Below, piece by piece: positions 47,491 to 57,927 of a stretch of DNA of 64,000 bases. The stretch covers positions 17,888,729 through 17,952,728 of the forward strand of contig JBCNJP010000017.1 in NCBI GenBank assembly GCA_039602395.1. The letters are read 5' to 3'. This stretch comes from Deinandra increscens subsp. villosa. Taxonomy: Eukaryota; Streptophyta; Magnoliopsida; Asterales; Asteraceae. The notes below the pieces were generated by a model, which saw nothing but the letters and a program-made list of their open reading frames with translations, was not told the DNA's origin and did not search any database. A program made the translations under genes and the position numbers. Every line of letters starts with the position of its first letter. Within the stretch, counting starts at the first letter, position 1.

Positions 47491-47739
47491 GTTTTTTTTT
47501 TTGCTAACAGATACAACAACAAATTAAGATGATTAAAAACGATCAATACTGAAAATCCTTTTTAATAATCTTTACTGTGAACCTGTTTATTGGAGAAGTA
47601 ATAGGACGGAGGGAAAATTCTGTCGATTGATATGTGAAATTTTCAATTGAGTTCGCTCTAATTTACCCCGCCTCTTTTAAAATTTAGCGGGCCCAGTTAG
47701 AATCATATTTAAATAAATTAAAACGAAAATTAGCTTCTA

Positions 47740-48210
47740 ACTCACTACTCAGCCTGTTACTGAATAATTACTCTTGATCCTGAGGAACTCTAGTTCATCC
47801 AGTTCTATTACTGAATAACTCTTTATAATCCTGAAGAACTCTAGTTCATCTTCCCTCAATCCTCATGAACTCAGTGGGTAATTCTGAAATTAATCAAATA
47901 AGACCTATGGTATCGTGTAGGAATTTCAGTTTAATTAATTAACTTGGAGAACGTGTGAAAATAATTTTTGTAGGATAACCAAAAGTCCAACAATTATAAT
48001 GTGCAGTCCTCATGAACTCAGTGGGTAATTTTGAAATTAATCAAATAAGACCTATGGTATCGTGTAGGAATCTTAGTTTAATTAATTAACTTGGAGAACG
48101 TGTGAAAATAATTTTTGTAGGATAACCAAAAGTCCAACAATTATAATGTGCAGTCCTCATGAACTCAGTGGGTAATTTTGAAATTAATCAAATAAGACCT
48201 ATGGTATACT
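47740..48210. repeat. 147-bp tandem repeat, about 2.3 copies, in CACTA
   Basis: Units start CCTCATGAACTCAGTGGGTA at 47861, 48008 and 48155. The third stops at about 48208. Shorter related pieces (AGGAACTCTAGTTCATC, GAAGAACTCTAGTTCATC) precede it. It lies upstream of the ORF at 48390 and may be part of its control region. Confidence 0.8.
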
Positions 48211-48389
48211 CTAGTGATTACACATCTGAGAAGACGCATACTCAAGTGATTTGCACATATAACCATACCACTTGATCAGTAATCAGAAACTTCTCACCTC
48301 TAACATCAAACCCTTTTCAAAATCCTTATCAAACCTTTTCTCAAAATCCTTAACAAACCCTTTCTCAAAACACTCAAATCCTTCTCAAA

Positions 48390-48683
48390 ATGGCAAACTT
48401 GAAAGAATTAGTTGAACATTATTTGCAGATAAAGATTGTTGCTACCCTGGACAGGTACGAGGTGATTATCGGGGCAGAGAGACAGAGTATCTTCGACGGG
48501 TTGGCCCTGCTCAACCAAGTGCTTACAGAGCTACCAAGTCCATCAAGATACCAGATGGCAACTTTTCTGATGGAAGAGATACGCGTCTCCGATGCCAGGC
48601 TTCAAATGTTGGTTCAACAGAGGCAAGAATCAATGAGTAGGCATTTGGAGTTGATGGAGGAGATGGAATCTAGGTTCCCGTGA
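48390..48683 (+). CDS. Uncharacterised 97-aa helical protein encoded in the CACTA element
   Basis: Begins MANLKELVEHYLQIKIVATL and ends LELMEEMESRFP. The composition (many L, E, Q, M, R, few P/G) and heptad-like spacing in the second half (about 60-95) suggest an alpha-helical, possibly coiled-coil protein. No signal peptide or membrane segment. It reads like real protein, unlike most ORFs of this length in the window, and stands alone between TNP2 and TNPA with repeat-rich DNA upstream. I do not recognise the family. It could be an accessory CACTA protein, an exon of a larger gene or a captured host fragment. Confidence 0.5.
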   Translation: MANLKELVEHYLQIKIVATLDRYEVIIGAERQSIFDGLALLNQVLTELPSPSRYQMATFLMEEIRVSDARLQMLVQQRQESMSRHLELMEEMESRFP

Positions 48684-49359
48684 ACCTCAACCCGCAACTG
48701 CTCTGTTCTTTTTTTTTTAGGAATGAACATGTAAATTAGGAAACAATTTTGTGTATGGAATTGGAATCAGTAGTATGAAATTCACTTTTTGTTATATACT
48801 TGTTTATCTATTTTTGTTTATTAAATCAATCTGATCAACAATTGCAATCCGATCAACAACTGATGCAGAGACGATCAAAAACCCTAAACAAAAAAAACAG
48901 AAAACATGTTCAAATTTGAAAGATGGAATTTTCATTTTCAAAATTAGAAAACTAGAAAACATTTCATTAGATTTCCGGCGACGGAGGTAACGGAGGAGAG
49001 GTCGAGCGGTTGTGCGTATAAACCCTAGAAAATGAACGCCCATTTTCTTTTGTATATATTTGGAAAACGAAAATAGAAAACAGAAAACAGTAAAAAATGT
49101 GTTTTCCATTTTTAGTTAAAATTTAGAAAACACTATTTTCTGTTTTCCTAGAAAACGTTTTCTAAAAAATACAATTTGAACGCGTTTTCTGTTTTCCTTG
49201 TATTCTTGGAAAACAGAAATGGAAAACACCCCCTGTTTTCCACAACTAAACGCGCCCTTAAATTTTGGGGAATAATAATTCTAAATAAATTATATAAAAA
49301 TATTAAAGATAAAAATTAAATAATGGGTCAATTTGGGGTCAAATGGGTCAATTTGATGT

Positions 49360-50800
49360 GTTTAGGACCAATGAGTCCCAATAAGGTGTGTAAGTAAACA
49401 ATAAGTTGTGTTTATAACCAATGATGGCCCAATAAGGTGTGTATGTAAGTTGTGTTGAGGACCAATGAGTCCCAATAAGGTGTGTTTAGGGGAAACGAGG
49501 GTCAGTTGAGACCAATGAGTCCCAGTAAGGTGTGTATGTAACCAATAAGCATGTTTAGGACCAATGATGGCCCAATAAGGTGTGTATGTAACAAATAAGT
49601 TGTGTTTAGGACCAATGAGACCCAATAAGGTGTGTTTAGGGGAAACAAGGGCCAGTTGGGACCAATGAGTCCCAGTAAGGTGTGTATGTAACCAATAAGC
49701 ATGTTTAGGACCAATGATGGCCCAATAAGGTGTGTATGTAACAAATAAGTTGTGTTTAGGACCAATGAGACCCAATAAGGTGTATTTAGGGGAAACGAGG
49801 GCCAGTTGGGACCAATGAGTCCCAGTAAGGTGTGTATGTAACCAATAAGCATGTTTAGGACCAATGATGGCCCAATAAGGTGTGTATGTAACAAATAAGT
49901 TGTGTTTAGGACCAATGAGACCCAATAAGGTGTGTTTAGGGGAAACGAGGGCCAGTTGGGACCAATGAGTCCCAGTAAGGTGTGTATGTAACCAATATGC
50001 ATGTTTAGGACCAATGATGGCCCAATAAGGTGTGTATGTAACCAATAAGCATGTTTAAGACAAATGAGTCCTAGTAGGGTGTGTTTAGGGGAAACGAGGG
50101 TCAGTTGTGACCAATGAGTCCCAATAAGGTGTGTATGTAACCAATAGGCATGTTTAGGACCAATGATGGCCCAATAAGGTGTGTATGTAACCAATAAGCA
50201 TGTTTAGGACCAATGAGTCCCAATAAGGTGTGTTTAGGGGAAACGAGGGCCAGTTGGGACCGATGAGTCCCAGTAAGGTGTGTATGTAACCAATAAGCAT
50301 GTTTAGGAGCAATGATGGCCCAATAAGGTGTGTATGTAACAAATAAGTTGTGTTTAGAACCAATGAGACCCAATAAGGTGTGTTTAGGGGAAACTAGGGC
50401 CAGTTGGGACCAATGAGTCCCAGTAGGGTGTGTTTAGGGGAAACGAGGGTCAGTTGGGACCAATGAGTCCCAATAAGGTGTGTATGTAACCAATAGGCAT
50501 GTTTAGGACCAATGATGGCCCAATAAGGTGTGTATGTAACCAATAAGCATGTTTAGGACCAATGAGTCCCAATAAGGTGTGTTTAGGGGAAACGAGGGCC
50601 AGTTGGGACCAATGAGTCCGAGTAAGGTGTGTATGTAACCAATAAGCATGTTTAGGACCAATGATGGCCCAATAAGGTGTGTATGTAACAAATAAGTTGT
50701 GTTTAGGACCAATGAGACCCAATAAGGTGTGTTTAGGGGAAACGAGGGCCGGTTGGGACCAATAAGTCCCAGTAAGGTGTGTATGTAACCAATAAGCTTG
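49360..50800. repeat. Minisatellite with 150-bp higher-order units in CACTA
   Basis: Built from monomers of about 50 bp related to GACCAATGAGTCCCAATAAGG plus TGTGTATGTAACCAATAAGC. Three monomers make a 150-bp unit: GCCAGTTGGG recurs at 49651, 49801 and 49951, and later at about 50249, 50399 and 50598. Variants (GTCAGTTG, TGATGGCCC, GAGACCC) follow a fixed order within units. Frames stay open on the minus strand only because the period is a multiple of three; these are not genes. Confidence 0.92.
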
Positions 50801-50815
50801 GTTAAAATAAAGTTA

Positions 50816-50911
50816 AATACGATTTGCGTCCCTGTGGTTTGGTGGTTTTAACTTTTTGAGTCCATTTTAACTCTTTAAAATTCAAGATAAATATTAACGC
50901 AAATCGTATTA
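50816..50911. repeat. Small inverted repeat beside the minisatellite
   Basis: AATACGATTTGCGT at about 50816-50829 and its inverse ACGCAAATCGTATT at about 50898-50911. It may be a tiny MITE, but no target duplication was found. Confidence 0.5.
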
Positions 50912-52935
50912 ATTGAGTTTATATTAAATCCGATAAATGTTGTCACGTCCTTATTAGCTGAGATGTTTTCACCCGGATCGATCTTATTAATCCCCAAATT
51001 ACTTCCCACCATTTTTCAAATTTCCCAAAATTCATTGATCAGTTCTTATTCAATTCCCTCTAACCAAAATTTTATCACCAAAACGATTCATTACTCTCTT
51101 CTTCCATATCACTAAAAGTTCATCTACCTAATTCATTGATCAGTTCCGGATTCATCACACTATCATCTTCAGAAGATCACTACCTAATTCCCGTCAGTAT
51201 ATATTAATTTCACTATCATCTTCAGTAGATCATTTTCATCTCAATTATTTCATCTTAATTATTCCATCGCATTTATTTCATTAATTCTCTATTTATTTCA
51301 CTGGCATCTACATGATTCATCTGATTTAACAATGGACATTGAAGGTGAAGCATATGACAATGAATTTATTCGGAAGAAGAGGGAATGTATAACAATGGCG
51401 ATTATTCGGATAATGAAGAGGAAATGGATAACAATATTGACGATTATTCGGGTGAAGAGGACATGGAAAACATTGATGCCCAAGTTGATACTCAAGTAGT
51501 CGACAATGATACCCAAGTCGACAATGAGAATGGGGAAGCCTCTGCTCCCCAAGCAAACAAGAGGGGGATGACGCGGTTGGTAAAGTGGCGTGCCAGATTT
51601 GAGAAAAATGGTGAGCAAAAATGGCCATTAACATTTGATGCGCTGGGAAGGGTTGGCGGGGAACATAGAGCAAAATTTTCGAGTTTTATGGGAGACATTG
51701 TAAGGGCAGGGGTTGGATTGAGGTATCTAGAATGGAGGAAGGTGCCAAAAGAGGACAAGAAAAAAATGTGGGCAGCGATTCAGGTTATGAAACAGATTAA
51801 ACATTTTCTCATATTAGGTTTGTTATTAAATTCCATGTGACTAAAATATCCTGTCATATGTTATTTTTTCAGAAATATTTCAAAATTGATGACTGTCGAA
51901 GGAGAGCAATAATGGTACGGCTTGGTGGGTTGCTAAGGAGTTTTAGAAGAAATATGTTTGAAAAACACATTCGTCCCAACCTAGCAAAACCCACCGTGCT
52001 TGAGAAAGTTCCAAAGATGTATCGCACTATTGTGAAAAAAGAAGACTGGGACAGATTTGTAGCATATACAAGATCTGAAGAATTCGAGGTTTTTATTCAA
52101 TTCAAACTGCAGATTTCATTAATTAAGCTAATAAGTGTTAATTAATGAGATTATAATTATATATCCTACTGTTCTGTTGGAAAGGCTGCGTCAAAGATTG
52201 GAAAAGAGGTTCGAGCAAATTATACTTATGATCATTCAATGGGGCAGGGAGGATACGTCTTTCTGAGAGAAAAACTGGTAATAAGCTAAGTGTGTTACAC
52301 CCAGTCATGGTTAAGAACGTGTAATGTATGTTTCAAGTCTGATATATATTATTATTATTATAATACAAGGTACAAAACAAAAAAATGGCAGCTGATGAAT
52401 TCCCCTCTCGATCGTTTATGTGGAGGGAAGGAAGGGTAAATAAAGAGGGGGAATACAAAACGCCTGTGGTGAAGGGCGTAGCAGATGATATAGTAAGTTT
52501 AATTGCTATATATATACCTAATTATTCACATGTTAAAAATTAACAGCACCTCATTAAATTAACTAAATTATATTACTGCAGACCGAGAATGAAACAAAGA
52601 TAAATGCGGGATCTGTGACCGTAGAACCGGGAACGGATGCCCTGACATTGGTCCTTGGCAAGGAAAGGGGTGGATACCTAAAAGGTATTGGGTATGGAGT
52701 GACTTCCCGTGGATATTGGCAGGGTGCTCCAAAAGGGCGATCGAAAGAACGGATCGAAAATCTTGAGGCGGAACTAAAAAATGAAAGACAACTGCGTGAG
52801 AAAAAGGACCAAGAGGTTGAGCGCCTCACTGATATGGTTAAATCACAGGATGATAAAATTGATAAGCTTACGGCGCTTATGGAGGCCGTGATTCAAGATA
52901 AACAAGTTCATAAAGCGGTAAATTCTGTAAGGGAC

Positions 52936-52936
52936 A

Positions 52937-52976
<40 letters not shown>
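52936..52976. repeat. AT microsatellite in TNPA intron
   Basis: Uninterrupted (TA)n just after the exon 5 donor. A second shorter one lies at 53883-53912. Confidence 0.9.
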
Positions 52977-52980
<4 letters not shown>

Positions 52981-53204
52981 ATAATTAAGTATATTATATA
53001 TACTTTACTTTTTATCGATCAATTAAATATTATTGCTGATACGATCAATCTCCCTTGAGCGCATATTTATTAATTAATTAACTAATTGAATTAATTGTAC
53101 GTAGGACATGATCAATTCTGCGTACAATACATCGCGGAAACAATCTACTCAATCAAACTCATCTCAAAGGTCGGCCGATAAGGTACGGATTTGAAACAGT
53201 TCTG

Positions 53205-53535
53205 AATTTGAGTTGATCTGGAAGATTCTAGTTCATCTGGATGAACATGCGTCTCTACTTATAGTTCATCCGGATAGTTAGAGTTCATCCGGATAGTTAA
53301 AGTTCCTCAGGATAGGTAAGGTTCATCAGGATAGTAAAAGTTCATCAGGATAGTTAGAGTTCATCGGGATAGTTAGAGTTGATCCGGAAGATTCTAGTTC
53401 ATCTGGATGAACATGCGTCCCTAGTTATAGTTCACCGTGTTGGTTATAGTTCATCCGGATAGTTAAAGTTCACCAGTATAGGTAAAGTTCATCAGGATAG
53501 TTAAAGTTCATCAGGATAGTTAGAGTTGTTCTGGA
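53205..53535. repeat. Short tandem repeat array (about 23-24 bp) in TNPA intron 6
   Basis: Many variants of AGTTCATCAGGATAGTTA; a longer segment starting GGAAGATTCTAGTTCATC is itself present twice (about 53219 and 53389). Non-coding. Confidence 0.8.
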
Positions 53536-53881
53536 ATATAATTAATAATTAACTGTGCCGGCTATGATAAGTTTGTACTTCATCCGAATGGTTATCTGGA
53601 TAGTTAACTAATGTTTAGCCGGTTATGATCGATATGATTTTATTAATTAATTGAATTGTAGGTCACTTCTGCGACTCTATCACAACACACTCCTCCATCT
53701 ACAACAGCGTCGCAAAAGGAATGGTAACTATTTTAATTTACACAGTTGTGTACTTCCCTTATAACTAATTGCTCTATGATCATTTAATTAAATGCTGATG
53801 CTGTCTTTAGGTGAGAAAGAGAAAAATGACAGAAGCAGCAGCTGCTGCAGCCAGTGCTGCTGGGGCATCAGAGCAGGAAGT

Positions 53882-53918
<37 letters not shown>

Positions 53919-54013
53919 TTTAGAAATTTGACAAATCGCTTTGACGTTATCGTTAATTAATATATATGTTACTAATCAGTTAATTACATGGTGTCAATTT
54001 AGGAAAAGAATAA

Positions 54014-54245
54014 GGGGCTGTTTGGTTCGTCTTTTTCGTTTAGCAACAAATGAATAAGAGATTATATGGTAAAGACGATATTGTCTATTTCGTTCAGCAA
54101 CAAATCTGGGGCATGATGAAACAGACAAAAATGTCTTTTTCGGTCAGACAATTTCCATTCTGACAATTGAACCAAACAACACCATATGACAAAAATGTCT
54201 TATTCGATCAGATTAAGCAAAAAATAAGCTGAACCAAACAGACCC
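54014..54245. mobile_element. Tourist/PIF-Harbinger MITE in a TNPA exon (232 bp)
   Basis: Starts GGGGCTGTTTGGTTC and ends GAACCAAACAGACCC, flanked by the 3-bp duplication TAA (54011-54013 and 54246-54248), the hallmark of this superfamily. Removing the MITE and one TAA leaves the exon 9 frame continuous. Confidence 0.9.
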
Positions 54246-54462
54246 TAAGAGACATGCAAAACCAGTAAAACCTGCAGCTTGTAAAGTACCTCCTAAGAAG
54301 AGTGATCATCAGTTGGAAAAACCAAATAATTATGATGCCATTGCAGCTGCTATCGATCTGCAGCCAGTAATCCAAGAGGTATATAGATTAGTATATACCA
54401 CAATTTTTGTATTATATTTTTTACTTTAATTAATTAATTGTTTATATATATGCTATAATTAA

Positions 54463-54463
<1 letters not shown>

Positions 54464-54549
<86 letters not shown>
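54464..54549. repeat. ATT/TTA trinucleotide microsatellite
   Basis: About 28 uninterrupted TTA units in the intron before exon 10 of the TNPA-like gene. Confidence 0.95.
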
Positions 54550-55239
54550 GTCACTTCTGATCAGGGGAGCCAAACTGCGACGTTGCACATGGAGGGGAAT
54601 CCACTGAACGTCGTGGGAATGGCTGAATTATTACCAAAACAAAAAGATGAGAAGATTCATGGAAGTCCATTACCTCCTGGTTGCCGTAGAATTAAAGTTT
54701 ATCAGGTCAAAAAGGGTGCAACATTTTTACCATTCCCAGTAGATGATAAAATAACGCTTTCGGAGGTTGAAAATAAATATATTATTGCATGGCCGATGAA
54801 CCGAATGATCCTTCATTCTAATAACAAGTCAGATAGATCACAGCCGGTTGATCATTCTACGGTTCAAAGAGTACTGGAACAACCACAGGTAATTACTACA
54901 TTAATTAATCGTATCCGCTAATTAATTAACTATATATATATATATATATCTGATCGGTTTTATTTGTCATATATGTTTCCAGGGGAAATCAAAGATTACG
55001 AAAGTGTACGTAACACCAAACCAGCTGAATCAAAATCTGATAAATAGAAAAATCACACGGCACCAGCAGAAGCAGCTGATCAGCACGGACAAGAAATTAT
55101 TATTGAAATTAAACTTTGATTAGTGTCGTATGTTATCTTTTTGAACAGCGTTATGATTAGTGTATGTACATTAATTTTTAATTATAATATATGATTTTTA
55201 AGGTTTCTCTATACTAATTAATTAATATATAATTAATTG

Positions 55240-56287
55240 TAATTAAGAAAATATATGTGACCATATATATAATACCAAAGGCCACACTTTTTATATTTTA
55301 ACGTGGCCGTTGCCACCATTTGGCCACGCTTATTGGGACAAATTATCTGATTTCAACTACCCTTTGGCCACTTTTTTTTCCCAATTATATGTGGCTAAAA
55401 CACAAATATACGTGACTATATAATACCAAAGGCCACGTTTTTTATATCTTAACGTGGCCGTTGCCACCCTTTGGCCACCCGTATTGAGACAAAATGTATG
55501 ATTTCAACTACCCTTTGGCCACTTTCTTTTTCCAAATATATGTGGCTAAAACACAAATATACGTGACCATATAATACCAAAGGCCACGCTTTTTATATTT
55601 TAATGTGGCCGTTGCCACCCTTTGGCCACGCTTATTGGGACAAAATTTATGATTTCAGCAATCCATTTGGCCACGTTTTTTCATATCATATGTGGCTAAA
55701 ACACAAATATACGTGACCATATAATACGAAAGCGCACGCTATTCATATTTTAACGTGGCGGTTGCCACCCTTTGGCCACGCGTATTGGGACAAAAATTAT
55801 AATTTCAGCAACCCATTTGGCCACGTTTTTTTATAACATATGTGGCTAAAACACAGATATACGTGACCATATAATACCAAAGGCCACGCTTTTGATATTT
55901 TAACGTGGCCGTTGCCACCCTTTGGCCACTCGTACTGTGACAAAATGTATGATTTCAGCAACCCTTTGGCCACGTATTTTAATAATGTATGTGGCTAAAA
56001 CACAAATATACGTGACCATAAAATACCAAAGGCCACGTTAAAAAAACACATGTGGCCGTTGGGACCCTTTCGCCACGCTTTTCTGAAGAATTGTTTGATT
56101 ACAACAACAAATATTGGTACCCTTTAGCCACGCTTATAGGTGGCTTCAGCCACTGATATTGTAACGTGGCCGTAGGGTACATATGGTCACGGCACCTATG
56201 GTGTCGGTTGGAATGAAAAAAAAAACGTGACCAAACACCTTTTGTCACGGTTTTTTTCCGTGGCCAAAGGTGAATTTTGACGTAGTG
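55240..56287. repeat. CACTA right subterminal repeats and terminus
   Basis: About six copies of a roughly 150-bp unit, each with AAAGGCCACG, AACGTGGCCGTTGCCACC and a TGTGGCTAAAACAC segment (near 55277, 55429, 55578, 55727, 55878, 56027), giving dense GTGGCC sites in both orientations. These are probable TNPA binding sites. The block ends in the terminal inverted repeat at 56258-56287. Confidence 0.85.
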
Positions 56288-57882
56288 CAACGACGTTGGG
56301 TTGAACTGCTTAACGATTACGAATGTGAGATTCGTTATCACCCGGGCAAGGCTAACGTTGTAGCCGATGCTTTAAGCAGGAAAGAACATGCCAAACCGCG
56401 TCGTGTTCGAGCATTAAGTATGACCATACACTCGAATCTCACGTCACAAGTTCGTGACGCTCAAATCGAAGCTCTTAAGCCTGAAAATCTGGAGAACGAA
56501 TGCCTACGTGGTATGGAGAAACAACTGCTTGAAAAGCCTCATGGAACCATGAACTTTATGGATAGATTATGGGTACCTAGCTTTGGAGGTTTGAGAAAAC
56601 TCGTGTTCGATAAAGCCCATAAGTCAAGATATTCCATCCACCCAGGATCGGACAAAATGTATCATGGTCTACGGGATCACTTCTGGTGGCCGAACATGAA
56701 AGCCGAGGTAGCTACCTACATCGGTAAATGCTTGACGTGTTCAAAGGTCAAAGCCGAATACCAGAAACCGTCCGGACTACTGACACAACCGATCATTCTG
56801 GAATGGAAATGGGAAGAAATATCTATGGATTTTATCACCAAACTACCTAAAGCTAGATCTGGTTGTGATGCTATCTGGGTAATAGTGGATCGACTGACGA
56901 AATCCGCTCACTTCCTGCCGATTAAGGAAACCGATAGTATGGAAAGACGGACTAAGATTTACATGAAGGAAGTCGTCTTTCGTCACGGTGTACCTATATC
57001 TATCATATCCGATCGCGATAGCCGTTTCACTGCGAACTTCTGGAAGTCCCTCCAGAAAGCGTTAGGTACTCGCCTTGACATGAGTACTGCGTACCATCCC
57101 CAAACCGACGGACAAAGCGAGAGAACGATCCAAACGCTTGAGGATATGCCACGTACACGTGTGATCGATTTCGGACCTAATTGGGATGAGCATCTCCCAC
57201 TTGCCAAATTCTCTTACAACAACAGTTATCACACTAGCATCCAAGCCGCTCCGTTCGAAGCACTTTACGGAAGAAAGTGCAGATCTCCGCTTTGCTGGAC
57301 TGAGATCGGTGACAGTCAACTGACTGGTCCCGAACTGATCTTTGAAACGACTGAGAAGGTGTTTCAAGTCCGTAACCGACTGAAAGCTGCTAGGGATAGA
57401 CAAAAGAGCTACGCCGATAACCGCCGCAAACCCTTGTCCTTTGAAAGGGTGATCGCGTCATGTTGAAAGTGTCACCTTGGAAAGGTGTCATCCGGTTCGG
57501 CAAACGAGGAAAGCTTAACCCTCGTTACATTGGTCCATTTGTAATCACTGAGACAATCGGACCGGTAGCTTACCGTCTACGTCTACCTGCAGAGCTAAGC
57601 AGTGTGCATAATGTGTTTCACGTTAGCAACCTTAAGAAATGCTTGTCTGATGAAACGCTTGTCGTCCCACTTGATGAAATTCAATTTGACGAGACACTCC
57701 ACTTTGCCAAGGAACCTGTCGAGATACTTGACCGAGAACTTAAGAGACTGAAGCATAGCCGCATTCCCATTGTCAAAGTGCGATGGAACTCTCGACGAGG
57801 TCAGGAGTACACTTGGGAACGCGAGGATCAAATGCGTCGTAAGTACCCTCGTCTTTTCAGAAACGTCGCAGTCAACCAGTGA
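56288..57882 (+). pseudogene. Chromovirus pol 3' part: RNase H end, integrase, chromodomain
   Basis: Ty3/gypsy pol. It begins in RNase H (QRRWVELLNDYE, YHPGKANVVADALSRK). The integrase zinc finger follows (H..H..C..C in HPGSDKMYHGLRDHFWW and CLTCSKVK), then the core with D (ISMDFITKLP), D (ISDRDSRFTANFW) and E (QTDGQSERTIQTLE). A frameshift at about 57450 shifts the reading into 57460-57882 (KVSPWKGVIRFGKRGKLNPR). This part ends with a chromodomain-like region (EPVEILDRELKRLKHSRIPI, VRWNSRRGQEYTWERED), which points to the Tekay/Del lineage. The gene is broken at its left by the CACTA insertion and by the frameshift. A polypurine tract (GGGGGAGAA) lies at 57918-57927. Confidence 0.9.
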
Positions 57883-57927
57883 TCAAGAACTGAATTTCGG
57901 GACAAAATTCTTCTAACTGGGGGAGAA

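Larger units (their letters stand above)
51385..55123 (+). pseudogene. TNPA-like (Ptta/En/Spm family) gene, 11 exons, disrupted
   Basis: Second CACTA gene. It encodes the plant Ptta/En/Spm-type protein expected to bind subterminal repeats. Exons by GT/AG boundaries and frame: 51385-51783, 51873-52088, 52185-52277, 52370-52492, 52582-52917, 53105-53182, 53662-53723, 53811-53882, 54003-54378 (with insert), 54565-54888, 54983-55123. Nearly all introns are phase 0. The core Transposase_24-like region spans exons 1-4 (RGMTRLVKWRARFEKNGEQK, YFKIDDCRRRAIMVRLGG, SMGQGGYVFLREKL). Exon 5 holds a coiled coil (IENLEAELKNERQLREKK). Exon 9 is split by a 232-bp MITE, and exons 7 and 8 do not join in phase. 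About 660 codons without the insert. Start chosen after an in-frame stop; an ATG at 51332 is in another frame. Confidence 0.8.
46111..56287. mobile_element. Second CACTA element, left end deleted (at least 10.2 kb)
   Basis: The right terminus at 56287 reads ...TTTTGACGTAGTG, i.e. CACTACGTCAAAATTC inverted, preceded by about 1 kb of GGCCACG subterminal repeats. It holds the TNP2 relic, a 97-codon ORF, a minisatellite and a TNPA-like gene. It interrupts the chromovirus RNase H coding sequence immediately before QRRWVELLNDYE. The left terminus was removed by the deletion that ends at 46111. Confidence 0.85.

Noticed and set aside
49362..50722. Long overlapping minus-strand ORFs of 227, 230 and 90 residues
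   Set aside because: They are translations of the 150-bp minisatellite in several frames; open only because the period is a multiple of three.
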